From positions 62,001 through 126,000 of the forward strand of contig CAILBC010000022.1 in the NCBI GenBank assembly GCA_903832325.1: a stretch of DNA of 64,000 nucleotides, given 5' to 3'. A program made the position numbers and the translations under genes. Positions 44,712-53,474 of the stretch are shown here, in pieces. The stretch's first letter is position 1, and every line of letters begins with the position of its first letter. This DNA is from an uncultured Sphingomonadales bacterium. GTDB lineage: Bacteria > Pseudomonadota > Alphaproteobacteria > Sphingomonadales > Sphingomonadaceae. A model generated the notes under the pieces. The model was given only the letters and a program-made list of their open reading frames with translations, was not told where the DNA came from and did no database searches.

Positions 44712-46091
44712 ATGCCGCTCGCACCTGCAAAAAAACACCGTGCCCTGCACCATGCCAAACTGGCGCTGCGCCTGGGCCTGCCCACGGCGATGGGCCTTGC
44801 CGCGCTGGCGTTGACCCGCCCGGCTGCGGCCGTGCCCAGCTTTGCCGATCAGACCGGCATGCCGTGCCAGGCCTGCCACATCGGCGGATTTGGCCCGCAG
44901 CTCACCACGTTCGGCCGCGAATTCAAACTGAACGGCTATACCCTGCGCGTGAAGAAGCTGAATGTGCCGCTGTCTGCCATGGCGATCGCATCGTACAGCC
45001 ACATGAAAGCGGACCAGGTGCCGCCCCCGCAGTATCTGGCCCCCAATGACAATGCCACGCTCGATCAGGCCAGCATTTTCCTGGCCGGCGGAATCGGCCA
45101 GCATGTCGGAGGCATGGCGCAAATCACTTATGATGGCGTCGGGCACCAGTGGTCGTGGGACAATCTGGACTTGCGCCTGGTCAACCAGGGCCACCTGTTT
45201 GGCAAAGATGCCACGTATGGCATCGATATCAACAACAACCCCACGGTCCAGGACGTGTTCAACACCACCCCGGCCTGGGGATTTCCCTATACCGATCAGG
45301 ATACCGGCCAGTCCCCGGCGGCAAGCCCGCTGATCAACGGCGGGCTGGCACAAGGGGTTCTGGGCGTGTCCGCCTATGCCTGGATCGATCACCATGTCTA
45401 TCTCGAGGCCGGCGGCTATCGCTCTGTGGCGCAGGGAACGCTGACCTGGCTGGGCGCCGATCCGATCGGGCTGGGCGATATCAGCGGCATCGCGCCCTAT
45501 GGCCGCGTGGCCTGGCAGCACGATATCGGCAAAGGCACCGCGCATCTGGGCGCCTATGTGCTGAAGGCGGCGATCAACCCCGGCCGCGACCGGTCCACCG
45601 GGCTGACCGACCATTACAGCGATGTCGGGATCGATGCTTCGTATATCCTGCCCACCACCAACGGCAGCACGTTCACGCTGCAGGGGCACTATACGCACGA
45701 ATCGCAAAACCTGGCGGCGACTTGCACCCTGAATGCAATGCCGGTCGATTGCCCCAGGACCAGCCTGAACGAATTGCGCGCCGACATCGCCTATTCCTGG
45801 CGCGGCAAAATCGGGCTGACGGTAACGCCGTTCAGCATCACCGGCCCGGCCAACACGTTCCTCTATGGCGGTCCGCTGGCCCGGCCCGACAGCAACGGGG
45901 TGCTGACGCAGATCGATTACACGCCGTGGGGTGCCGGCAACGACCCGCTTGGCCCGCTCGTCAATCTGCGCGTGGGCGCGCAATATACCGCCTATGGCCA
46001 GTTCAACGGCACCCGTTTCAACTATGACGGCAATGGCGCGAAGGCGTCGGACAACAACATCTTCCGCCTGTTCGCCTGGATCGCGTTCTGA
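44712..46091 (+). CDS. Cyc2-like fused monoheme cytochrome c - outer-membrane porin
   Basis: A 459-residue protein. A signal peptide ends near residue 40. Directly after it, residues 41-76 contain VPSFADQTGMPCQACHIGG...LTTFGREFKLNGYT, with one heme-binding CxxCH at 52-56. The rest (about 80-459) has alternating amphipathic strands, DN/GN-rich turns and a terminal Phe (RLFAWIAF), as in a 16-stranded outer-membrane barrel. This is the Cyc2 layout: in Fe(II)-oxidising bacteria, Cyc2 carries electrons through the outer membrane with one heme plugged in a porin. Function here (iron oxidation or other external electron exchange) is inferred. AAGGGGGG precedes the ATG by 7-8 bases. No partner cytochromes are adjacent. 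A perfect 13-base hairpin follows. Confidence 0.82.
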   Translation: MPLAPAKKHRALHHAKLALRLGLPTAMGLAALALTRPAAAVPSFADQTGMPCQACHIGGFGPQLTTFGREFKLNGYTLRVKKLNVPLSAMAIASYSHMKADQVPPPQYLAPNDNATLDQASIFLAGGIGQHVGGMAQITYDGVGHQWSWDNLDLRLVNQGHLFGKDATYGIDINNNPTVQDVFNTTPAWGFPYTDQDTGQSPAASPLINGGLAQGVLGVSAYAWIDHHVYLEAGGYRSVAQGTLTWLGADPIGLGDISGIAPYGRVAWQHDIGKGTAHLGAYVLKAAINPGRDRSTGLTDHYSDVGIDASYILPTTNGSTFTLQGHYTHESQNLAATCTLNAMPVDCPRTSLNELRADIAYSWRGKIGLTVTPFSITGPANTFLYGGPLARPDSNGVLTQIDYTPWGAGNDPLGPLVNLRVGAQYTAYGQFNGTRFNYDGNGAKASDNNIFRLFAWIAF

Positions 46092-46096
46092 CCTGC

Positions 46097-46128
46097 CCGG
46101 TCCGGTGGCTTGCATGCCACCGGACCGG
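46097..46128 (+). terminator. Perfect 13-base hairpin after the cytochrome-porin gene
   Basis: ccggtccggtggc (46097-46109) and gccaccggaccgg (46116-46128) pair completely around ttgcat, 5 bases after the stop. The stem is strong but no T run follows. It is the likely 3' end of the cytochrome-porin transcript. Confidence 0.65.
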
Positions 46129-46137
46129 CGGATAGAG

Positions 46138-46166
46138 CACCCCCGCAGCTTATTGCAGCGGGGGTG
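46138..46166 (+). promoter_or_regulatory. Hairpin just before the epimerase start
   Basis: cacccccgc (46138-46146) and gcgggggtg (46158-46166) pair over 9 bases. The second arm holds the GGGGG that would serve as ribosome binding site for the ATG at 46170, so translation may depend on opening of the hairpin. Confidence 0.5.
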
Positions 46167-46169
46167 GCC

Positions 46170-47072
46170 ATGCGGATTGTCCTGACCGGATCATCGGGCC
46201 GGCTGGGCCGGCATCTGGCCGCGGCCTTGCGCGCCGATGGGCATGGCGTGACCGGGATTGACCCGGTTGCCGGGCCCGAAACCACCATCACCGGATCGAT
46301 CGCCAGCCGCGCGGTGGTCGATCGCGCCTTTGCCGATGGCGCCGATGCCGTGGTGCATTGCGCCGCGCTGCACCAGCCCGATTTGCGCCATGCGCCGATG
46401 CAGGCGTTCATCGATGTGAATGTGACCGGCACGCTCCACGTGCTGGAGGCGGCGCGCGCGGCAGGCTGCGCGCATATCGTGCTGGCATCGAGCACATCGC
46501 TGATGATCGATGGTGCGCTGTCGGCCGGGCAGCGCGACATGGCGGTGTTTCTGGACGAAGCCAGCGGCCCGCTGGCGCCGCGCAATATTTATGGCACAAC
46601 CAAGCTGGCCGCCGAAAACATGGCCCGCCTGTTTGCCGATGCGGAAACCACGGTTACCGCGCTGCGCCTGTCGCGGTTCTTTGCCGGCGACGATGCCGAA
46701 GGGCCGATCGCGGGTGACAATCTGAAAGCGGTCGAACTGCTCCACCGCCGGCTGACCATTGCCGATGCGGTGGGCGCGTGCCAGGCCGCGATCGGCCGCG
46801 GCGGGGGCGGATTTGCGACCTATCTTGCTTCGGCGCCGACCCCGTTTGCGCGCGACGAAGCCGCCGACCTCACCCGCGATGCCGCCGCCGTGATCGCGCG
46901 GCATTTCCCCGAGGCGCCGGCGCTGTTTGCCGCGCGCGGCTGGCAGCTGCCGCAACGGATCGACCGGGTTTACGACGCCGGGTTGATCACGCGCGAGATC
47001 GGCTTTCGCTGCCAGACCGATTTTGCCGCGCTGCTGGGTGATTTGCGGCGCGGCGCGGTGCCGCAGTTCTGA
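46170..47072 (+). CDS. NAD-dependent epimerase/dehydratase family protein
   Basis: A 300-residue extended SDR. The Rossmann motif GSSGRLGRHLA is at residues about 8-18, and the catalytic YxxxK is YGTTK (about 146-150) after a SSSTS-like segment with Ser. The substrate is probably a nucleotide sugar or related, but the sequence does not say which. It converges on the rplA operon, separated by the terminator array. ATG 46170 is chosen; GTG 46164 is possible. Confidence 0.82.
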   Translation: MRIVLTGSSGRLGRHLAAALRADGHGVTGIDPVAGPETTITGSIASRAVVDRAFADGADAVVHCAALHQPDLRHAPMQAFIDVNVTGTLHVLEAARAAGCAHIVLASSTSLMIDGALSAGQRDMAVFLDEASGPLAPRNIYGTTKLAAENMARLFADAETTVTALRLSRFFAGDDAEGPIAGDNLKAVELLHRRLTIADAVGACQAAIGRGGGGFATYLASAPTPFARDEAADLTRDAAAVIARHFPEAPALFAARGWQLPQRIDRVYDAGLITREIGFRCQTDFAALLGDLRRGAVPQF

Positions 47073-47141
47073 TACCGGGGCCCGGCGTTTGAGCGCGCCG
47101 ATGTGCGACGCGCCAAACCCGCTGCACAATCAGAGAGCAGG

Positions 47142-47293
47142 CCAAAACAAAACGGCCGGGATTGCTCCCGCCCATCTGGCCAAAACAAAACGGCCGGGAT
47201 TGCTCCCGCCCGTCTGACCAAAACAAAACGGCCGGGATTGCTCCCGCCCGTCTGACCAAAACAAAACGGCCGGGATTGCTCCCGGCCGTCTGG
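47142..47293 (-). terminator. Four tandem 38-base copies of the rplA operon terminator
   Basis: Four copies with a period of exactly 38 bases start at 47142, 47180, 47218 and 47256. Read on the minus strand each is a hairpin (the first one encountered is perfect: acggccggga/tcccggccgt around gcaa) followed by TTTTGTTTTGG, a textbook Rho-independent terminator. The other three have one mismatch in the stem. Together they close the secE-nusG-rplK-rplA transcript and shield the convergent epimerase gene. Confidence 0.88.
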
Positions 47294-47340
47294 TTTTCTC
47301 GTGCTGCTGAAAAATCAGGCCTGCAAATCAGGCCCGAAAA

Positions 47341-48042
47341 TCAGCCGCCATAGACCTGGCTCACGTCGACTTTCAGGCCGGGGCCCATCGAGCTCGACAG
47401 GCCGACCTTGCGGACATACTTGCCCTTGGCGCCGGTCGGCTTGGCCCTGACGATCGCGTCGACAAAGGCGTTGAAATTGGCGCGCAGCGCTTCGTCGGAA
47501 AACGACAGCTTGCCGATGCCGCCATGGATGATCCCGGCCTTTTCAACGCGGAATTCGATCTGACCGGCCTTTGCGGCTTTGACCGCATCGACCACGTTCG
47601 GGGTCACGGTGCCCAGCTTCGGGTTCGGCATCAGGCCCTTGGGGCCCAGGATCTTGCCCAGGCGACCAACCAGGCCCATCATGTCGGGCGTGGCGATGAC
47701 GCGGCCGTAATCGACCGAGCCGCCCTGCATTTCTTCCAGCAGGTCTTCGGCGCCAACGCGATCGGCCCCGGCGGCGAGCGCCGCATCGGCCTTGTCACCG
47801 CGTGCGAACACGGCAACTTTCACGTCCTTGCCCGTGCCCGAAGGCAGCGTGACCATGCCACGCACCATCTGGTCGGCGTGGCGCGGATCGACACCGAGGT
47901 TGAGCGACACTTCGAGCGATTCGTCGAACTTGGCGCTCTTCAGGTCCTTCAGCAGCGCGATCGCTTCATCGACGCCATAAAGCTTCTGGTTGTCGCCCAG
48001 CTTGGCGGTCAGCGCTTTGATCTTCTTGGTCTGCTTTGCCAT
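47341..48042 (-). CDS. rplA: 50S ribosomal protein L1
   Basis: A 233-residue L1 of normal length that binds 23S rRNA at the mobile L1 stalk and usually represses its own operon. Recognisable parts are the N-terminal [10 protein letters not shown], the [20 protein letters not shown] segment, the [28 protein letters not shown] signature and the [12 protein letters not shown]-terminus. It starts 4 bases after the rplK stop. Confidence 0.99.
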   Translation of the reverse strand: MAKQTKKIKALTAKLGDNQKLYGVDEAIALLKDLKSAKFDESLEVSLNLGVDPRHADQMVRGMVTLPSGTGKDVKVAVFARGDKADAALAAGADRVGAEDLLEEMQGGSVDYGRVIATPDMMGLVGRLGKILGPKGLMPNPKLGTVTPNVVDAVKAAKAGQIEFRVEKAGIIHGGIGKLSFSDEALRANFNAFVDAIVRAKPTGAKGKYVRKVGLSSSMGPGLKVDVSQVYGG

Positions 48043-48046
48043 CGGA

Positions 48047-48478
48047 TCAGCCCTCCACAACCTGAATGCCCATCGAACGGGCGGAGCCTTCGATGATCTT
48101 CGACGCCTGGGCGATATCGTTGGCGTTGAGATCCTTCATCTTCGCAGCGGCAATCTCGTCGAGCTGGGCCCGCGTGATCAGGCCGGCCGAAGCTTTGCCC
48201 GGGCTCTTGGAGCCGGACTTCAGATTGAGCGCCTTCTTGATGAAGAACGTGGCGGGCGGGGTCTTGGTGATGAACGTGAACGAGCGGTCGGCATAGACGG
48301 TGATTACCGTCGGCAGCGGCGTGCCCTTTTCCACTTCCTGGGTGGCTGCATTGAATTCCTTGCAGAAACCCATGATATTCACGCCGCGCTGACCCAGCGC
48401 GGGCCCGATCGGCGGCGAAGGCTTGGCTTCGCCGGCTTTGATCTGCAGCTTGATGTAGCAGTCGATCTTCTTGGCCAT
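48047..48478 (-). CDS. rplK: 50S ribosomal protein L11
   Basis: A 143-residue L11 that forms the GTPase-associated centre with 23S rRNA. The signatures are [34 protein letters not shown] at the N-terminus and the [12 protein letters not shown]-terminus. GGAGG precedes the ATG. A 179-base leader with GC-rich hairpins separates it from nusG. Confidence 0.99.
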   Translation of the reverse strand: MAKKIDCYIKLQIKAGEAKPSPPIGPALGQRGVNIMGFCKEFNAATQEVEKGTPLPTVITVYADRSFTFITKTPPATFFIKKALNLKSGSKSPGKASAGLITRAQLDEIAAAKMKDLNANDIAQASKIIEGSARSMGIQVVEG

Positions 48479-48657
48479 GATGGCCTCCTTGTCGTCCTGT
48501 TGGGGTTGCCCCCGCAGAGTTAGCGGTCAGACAGCAAGGCCCGAAAGCCCGCCTCCCGCAGCGGAAATCACCGGCACGGATGCCGGATGAAGGGGGCGCG
48601 CATAGCAGAGCGCGCCGGATTTGCAAGCATTGGCGGCACGCAGGCCGCCATGCGCCG

Positions 48658-49194
48658 TTATTTGACCAGTTCGACTTCCTCGAAGGCCAGCTCGACCGGC
48701 GTCGCGCGGCCAAAGATCGAGACCGAAACCTTGACCCGCTGCTTGTCGAAATCCAGCTCTTCGACCACGCCGTTGAACGAGGCAAAGGGCCCGGCATTGA
48801 CTTTGACCGAATCGCCGATTTCGTAATCGACGGTAACTTGCGTGCTCGGTTCGGCGGCTGCGGCCTCGCGCGCGCCGAAATAGCGCTGCGCCTCTTTTTC
48901 GGAAATCGGCTGCGGCTTGTTGTTGGTGCCCAGGAACCCGGTCACTTTGGCGGTGTTCTTAATCAGGTGATAGATGTCGTCGTTCAGCGTCAGCTTGGCC
49001 AGCACATAGCCGGGCATGAACTTGCGTTCGACTTGCACTTTCTTGCCGCGCTTGACTTCGGTCACGGTCTCGGTCGGCACTTCGACCGCTTCGACCAGTT
49101 CCGACAGGCCTTTGCGTTCGGCTTCGGCGACGATCGCCTCGCGCACCTTGTTCTCAAAGCCGGAATAGGCGTGGATGATGTACCAACGGGCCAT
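48658..49194 (-). CDS. nusG: Transcription termination/antitermination protein NusG
   Basis: A 178-residue NusG with an NGN domain (ARWYIIHAYSGFENKV, then FMPGYVLAKLTLNDD and VTGFLGTNNKPQPIS) and a C-terminal KOW domain (GDSVKVNAGPFASFNG). It binds RNA polymerase and links it to Rho or the ribosome. It follows secE in the conserved order, with a 20-base tandem array in between. Confidence 0.98.
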   Translation of the reverse strand: MARWYIIHAYSGFENKVREAIVAEAERKGLSELVEAVEVPTETVTEVKRGKKVQVERKFMPGYVLAKLTLNDDIYHLIKNTAKVTGFLGTNNKPQPISEKEAQRYFGAREAAAAEPSTQVTVDYEIGDSVKVNAGPFASFNGVVEELDFDKQRVKVSVSIFGRATPVELAFEEVELVK

Positions 49195-49261
49195 AAGGGA
49201 TTCCTGAAAGGATGTCTGAAAGCAAAATCTGAAAATCGGGGTGCCGCGCGAGCCAATGCCA

Positions 49262-49333
49262 GCGAGCGACAGCCCGGTCAGGCGAGCGATAGCCCGGTCA
49301 GGCTAGCGACAGCCCGGTCAGGCTAGCGATAGC
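49262..49333 (-). repeat. 3.6 tandem 20-base units covering the end of secE
   Basis: Units of the type gctagcgacagcccggtcag start at 49262, 49282, 49302 and 49322 (partial). On the minus strand each repeats the last codons and the TGA stop of secE, so the stop region was copied about three times into the secE-nusG gap. The spacing between secE and nusG is enlarged by about 60 bases. Confidence 0.88.
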
Positions 49334-49512
49334 AACGTGCGGACTGCATAGCCGAACAGGGAATCGATCCCCAGAAAGAACACCGACAGGATCAGCATCA
49401 TCACCGCGACGAAAATCGCGGTGGTCACGGTTTCCTGCCGGGTTGGCCAGACCACTTTGCGCGCTTCGGCCTTAACCTGGTTGAAAAACTCGTTCGGGCT
49501 GGTCTTGGCCAT
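49318..49512 (-). CDS. secE: Preprotein translocase subunit SecE
   Basis: A 64-residue single-span SecE of the short alphaproteobacterial type. It has an amphipathic helix with EARKVVWPTRQET and one transmembrane helix (IFVAVMMLILSVFFLGIDSLF). It clamps SecY in the inner membrane. The ATG at 49512 gives the normal start MAKTSPNEFF. Its last codons lie inside the 20-base tandem array. Unlike the usual arrangement, tRNA-Trp is not directly upstream but about 4 kb away. Confidence 0.96.
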   Translation of the reverse strand: MAKTSPNEFFNQVKAEARKVVWPTRQETVTTAIFVAVMMLILSVFFLGIDSLFGYAVRTLLSLA

Positions 49513-49818
49513 GACGGTGCTCTTGCCTTCAGCGATAAATTGCCAACGAAATGCTCGCCTTCCGCCTAGGGGCCATCGCCGCCCCGGACAGGTCCGGGAG
49601 GGGCGATGCGTCTGCTCCATGATGCGGGAGAGATTCGCATCTAGGCGGCGCTGCGCAAAAACGCAAGAGTCGGGGGTGAAACGGTCGTGATGCCGTCTGG
49701 ATTGCGCCTGCCACGCATGGTCGGCAATTGCGCCGCGTCCGGCGGGCCCTGCGGCGCCATGTCCCGGTCTTTCGCCTTTAACCCAAACCTAAGCGGCTTT
49801 GCGTTAGACAGCGTTTCG
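49513..49818. other. Intergenic region with secE leader hairpin
   Basis: A 306-base gap between divergent secE and a membrane gene. A GC-rich inverted repeat (49574-49589 with 49592-49608, catcgcc.../...ggcgatg) would form a hairpin in the secE leader. The rest should hold promoters for both directions; I see no clear -35/-10 pair and no gene. The tRNA-Trp normally found here in alphaproteobacteria is absent. Confidence 0.5.
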
Positions 49819-51261
49819 ATGGTTTCGTTCACCCTTCCGGTCAATCCGCCGCAGCCCTGGTTGCGCAAGGCTGGCGCCGGGCTGGCGTGGGCGTTCACTG
49901 CGGTGATCGCGCTATCCGGCACGGCCGCTGTGCCATTGGCATTTGCAGCCTTTGCGCCTGCCGCTGCGTTTGGCCTTTCGCTGGCGCTTACCGGCATGAT
50001 GGCGATGGGCGCATGGGTCGCCTGGCGTTTTTCAGCGCCTGCGCCCAGGAAATCGGTACTGATTGGCTGGCTGCTCTATGTTCTGGCATGGCAGGGGCTG
50101 ATGGCAGTCGGCGCGCGTGCGGCACTGACCGAACCTGCCGCACTGTTTTACGCGAATCTTTATGTCGGCGTGCTGCTGGGTGGCATTGTCTTGCTGGGTG
50201 TTGCCCTGTGGCGGCTTCGCAACCCGGCCAACCTTGCCCCGCCCCAGGCGCAAAGCTGGCAGGGCGCGCCGCTGGTGATCACATCCTATGGCACACCGTG
50301 GTTTGTGCATCTGGGCATTGCATGTGGCGTGATCGGAATTTCGCTGGTCCTGGCACTGGCCTATTTTCGGGCGCACTCCGCCGGCCTGTCACGCGGGCAG
50401 CTTGCCTTTCTGGTCGCTTTTCTGCTGCACGGCAATCTTTTGGGAATTGCCGGCGCACTGTACGCCGCACGCGACTTGTTGCGCACGCGCTTCCCCGATC
50501 GGCCCTGTCTCTGGCTGGCCAATGGCAAGCTCAATGTGCGGGGCCGCTTTGCGCTCGATTGCGCGAAAATCACCAGGATCGAATATCATCGGCTGCAGAT
50601 GCGCAGTGGCAGCAGCCAGCAAGGGCTCGACATCTACAGCAGCGAACTGGTCCCGGGCGAATTCGTGACAATCGGGTTCACCAACATGACCGTCAAGCCC
50701 AGGGACGCGATGCGCGATTTGCAATCAGCGCTGGACGGGCGCGGGATTGTTTTCGAGGATGTCAATTCAAGCGGAATTCCCGCAGAAACGCTTGCCTGGA
50801 CCAAGGCTGAGCTGAAACGGCGTGGAGAAAGCCCGAGAATGCGGCGCAAGGTCGGCAAGAAACTGCTCGCCAACAACCCGACCTTCAAGATCTCCATCGA
50901 ACAGCGTATCGCCGGGATCCCGGCGCAAATGGCCAGGATCGATGATCTGATTGCCGCTGCCGGAAAACGCAATGCCGCAACGATTGCGCAGCTTGCACAG
51001 TCAGCGGCGCGGATCGGCTGGCCGCAAGACGGAACCGCGCTGGCGCCATCGCGAACCTGGCCCGAAGGGACCGATTACAAAACGCTCAACGCCGCAGATC
51101 AGGCCAATTTTTTCCGCGACAGCAGTATCGTGCATCACCTCAGGATGCAGCAGTGGGTAAACGATTTTCCGGCAGAGATCGAAAAACTGGAAGCGTCCAG
51201 ACAATCCCTGCAAGCCACCGCAAAGAGTTCACAGGACCTGCTGGAAAAATACTTTTCCTAG
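49819..51261 (+). CDS. Membrane protein of unknown function with PH-like soluble part
   Basis: About 480 residues. Residues 15-230 contain about six hydrophobic segments. A strand-rich stretch (about 235-310, PCLWLANGKLNVRGRFALDCAKI then GEFVTIGFTNMTVKP) resembles a bacterial PH-like domain. The last 150 residues are helical and charged (RMRRKVGKKLLANN, then a coiled tail ending LLEKYFS). Codon use and base composition look less GC-rich than in the neighbouring genes, and it is the only gene on this strand between secE and the tRNA-Trp. ATG 49819 is chosen; longer in-frame starts exist. I do not recognise the family. Confidence 0.65.
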   Translation: MVSFTLPVNPPQPWLRKAGAGLAWAFTAVIALSGTAAVPLAFAAFAPAAAFGLSLALTGMMAMGAWVAWRFSAPAPRKSVLIGWLLYVLAWQGLMAVGARAALTEPAALFYANLYVGVLLGGIVLLGVALWRLRNPANLAPPQAQSWQGAPLVITSYGTPWFVHLGIACGVIGISLVLALAYFRAHSAGLSRGQLAFLVAFLLHGNLLGIAGALYAARDLLRTRFPDRPCLWLANGKLNVRGRFALDCAKITRIEYHRLQMRSGSSQQGLDIYSSELVPGEFVTIGFTNMTVKPRDAMRDLQSALDGRGIVFEDVNSSGIPAETLAWTKAELKRRGESPRMRRKVGKKLLANNPTFKISIEQRIAGIPAQMARIDDLIAAAGKRNAATIAQLAQSAARIGWPQDGTALAPSRTWPEGTDYKTLNAADQANFFRDSSIVHHLRMQQWVNDFPAEIEKLEASRQSLQATAKSSQDLLEKYFS

Positions 51262-51278
51262 GCCGTAAATCCGCGCCT

Positions 51279-53303
51279 TCAGGCGACGGCGCGCACGCTG
51301 TTGCGGCCGGCGCGCTTCGCCTGATACAGCGCCAGATCGGCGGCATCGAACAGCGCTTCGCGGCTCATTCCCTGGCGCAATTGCGCCACCCCGCACGAAA
51401 TCGATGACAGCACCAGCACATTGCCCGCCACGTGCAGCGGTTCGGCCGCGACAATCCGCGTGATGCGTTCGCACACCGCCTGCGCCACATCCAGCCCGCA
51501 CCGGAACAGGATGGCGAATTCATCGCCGCTCAACCGCGCGACAACATCATCATCGCGCGTGCCCGCGATCAGCCGCCGCGCGATTTCGGCCAGCGCGGCA
51601 TCGCCCACGGGGTGGCCATGGGTATCGTTGATCGCCTTGAAATGATCGACATCGATCAGCGCCAGCGTCAGCGCGCGGGGCGATCCGGCACTGTCCCCGG
51701 GGCCGTCGATCGCGCGCGCCAGCCGTTTGCGGAACCCGGCACGGTTGAACACCCCGGTCAGATCGTCGGTTTCGATCCGGCGCGAAATCGCCAGTTCGCG
51801 CGCCTTGCGCACGGTGATGTCGCGCAGCGTGATCACCGATCCCACCGCCTGGCCCGCATCATGCGCGGCCATGCGCAACGATGCCTCCAGCGTGATGCCC
51901 GGCTGGCTGGCGGGGCGCAGTTCCACCGTGTGCCAGGCGCCCTCGCCCGATCGGGTATCGAGCCGCGCGCTGTCGCGGCGCAATTGCCCCAGCGACAGCC
52001 CGGCGCGCGCGGCAATGCCATCGAGCGACAGGCCGATCAGCGCCTCGGGCGCAAGGCCGGTATAATCGCGCACCGGCCCATCGGCCCAGCGGCATATGCC
52101 ATTGCCGTCGAGCCCCAGAATCGCATCGGGCGAATGCGCCATGATCAGCCGCAGCAATTCCTCCCGCTCGGCCAGGCGCGTGCGCGCCTCCGCGCGAGAG
52201 GCGACCACCGATGCCACCGGCATCGCCGTGCACAACAGCGCCGTCAGATAAACCTGGAACAGCAGGAACCCCAGCGCGGGATCGACCTGAATCAGCCGGA
52301 TCGGCCCGGCATGATGCAGCGTCGCGAGCGCGCCGATCACCGCCAGCAGCATGCCCCCGGCCTGAGTCGCCAGCCGCCCCAGCCCGAAGGACAGCAGCAG
52401 CAGCGTGGAAATCGGCAGGAACAGCAGCGGATAGCGGCTTTGACCAAAGACCAGCACCGTGACCAACGCGTGCAGCGCAAACAGGGCCACCCCGCGCAGC
52501 AGCGCCGGGCGCGACAGCGTTTCCAGCGCGCGGGCAAAGCTGCTATCAAACAGCGCCTTGAAAAACGGGGTAAAAATCACGAATCCCAGCGCATTGCTGG
52601 CAAACCAGCGCAAATAGGACGGCCCCGCCGGCGCGCCAAAAGTCAGCACCGAAACCAGCGCGCCCGCCGCCGCGCCCAACGCCGGCGCGATCAACCCGGC
52701 CGCCAGCAGAAACCGCCAGATCGTTGCACCATCGGCCAGAATATCGCCCCTGTCAGCAGCATCCAGGTCAGTAGCATCGAGGTCTGGCGCATCGGTTGCA
52801 GGGGAATGGGGCGCAGGGGAATGGCGCGCAGGGGCGCGTTCCTTGCCGGCATCCACCGGATAGCGCAGCACGATCCACGCCGCGAACAGCGTCTGGCCCA
52901 TGCTGATCAGGCCGAACAGCACGATGCCCGGGGCCCATTCGCGCGCCACGCCATTGGCCACCAGATTGGCCAGCCACCCGGCCAGCAACAGTGCCGGCCA
53001 GTCACGCCGCGGCCGCGACAGCAGCAGCGCCAGAATCACCGCATCCGACGGCCAGAGCGTGGCAATCGCATGGACATCGCCGGTCAGCATGATTGTCGCA
53101 AACGTCATGCAGCCATAGACAACCGCGCCGACCAGCACCCACAGCGCGCGCCCGCGCAGCGAAAGACCACGCGGCGGCACCGGAACAGGTTCCGGTCTGG
53201 CAAGCCCAAATCCTGCCGGTTCGCTCCACAGGCGGTTGTCCCGCGCTTCTGCCACCCCGTTGTTCCTTGCGACCCCGATGTCTCTTGCGAGCATAACTGT
53301 CAT
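51279..53303 (-). CDS. Diguanylate cyclase with MASE1, PAS and GGDEF domains
   Basis: A 674-residue sensor. The N-terminal MASE1-like membrane domain has eight or more segments (LWPSDAVILALLLSRPRRDWPALLLAGWLANL is typical), interrupted by a repeat-rich loop (about 150-180). A PAS domain follows (about 385-500, LLRLIMAHSPDAILGLDGNG), then GGDEF (about 505-674). The signature is SGDEF in ARLSGDEFAILF rather than GGDEF; such variants are often still active. The DxD metal ligands (LIDVDHFKAIND) are present, and I see no RxxD I-site upstream of SGDEF. It makes the second messenger cyclic di-GMP. Confidence 0.9.
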   Translation of the reverse strand: MTVMLARDIGVARNNGVAEARDNRLWSEPAGFGLARPEPVPVPPRGLSLRGRALWVLVGAVVYGCMTFATIMLTGDVHAIATLWPSDAVILALLLSRPRRDWPALLLAGWLANLVANGVAREWAPGIVLFGLISMGQTLFAAWIVLRYPVDAGKERAPARHSPAPHSPATDAPDLDATDLDAADRGDILADGATIWRFLLAAGLIAPALGAAAGALVSVLTFGAPAGPSYLRWFASNALGFVIFTPFFKALFDSSFARALETLSRPALLRGVALFALHALVTVLVFGQSRYPLLFLPISTLLLLSFGLGRLATQAGGMLLAVIGALATLHHAGPIRLIQVDPALGFLLFQVYLTALLCTAMPVASVVASRAEARTRLAEREELLRLIMAHSPDAILGLDGNGICRWADGPVRDYTGLAPEALIGLSLDGIAARAGLSLGQLRRDSARLDTRSGEGAWHTVELRPASQPGITLEASLRMAAHDAGQAVGSVITLRDITVRKARELAISRRIETDDLTGVFNRAGFRKRLARAIDGPGDSAGSPRALTLALIDVDHFKAINDTHGHPVGDAALAEIARRLIAGTRDDDVVARLSGDEFAILFRCGLDVAQAVCERITRIVAAEPLHVAGNVLVLSSISCGVAQLRQGMSREALFDAADLALYQAKRAGRNSVRAVA

Positions 53304-53474
53304 CTTTTGCTAACAGAGATGAACAAGTGCTTGCCGGGCATGGTTGACGCCTTGATTACCGTCAAACCGCCCGCGTCGGGCTGCGACAAAAAGCGGCCAG
53401 GGGCATGCAGCCCAATCCCCGACAGATCAGGGCGCGACAAATAAGGGGGCGGGCGACAGTTTGTCGGAAAAAAT

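Noticed and set aside
47142..47293. CRISPR-like array of 38-base repeats
   Set aside because: The copies are directly adjacent with no unique spacers, and each is a terminator hairpin; no cas genes are present.
51432..53444. Long plus-strand open frame across the diguanylate cyclase gene
   Set aside because: It is Arg/Gln/His-rich with no domain pattern, and the minus-strand gene shows clear MASE1, PAS and GGDEF domains.
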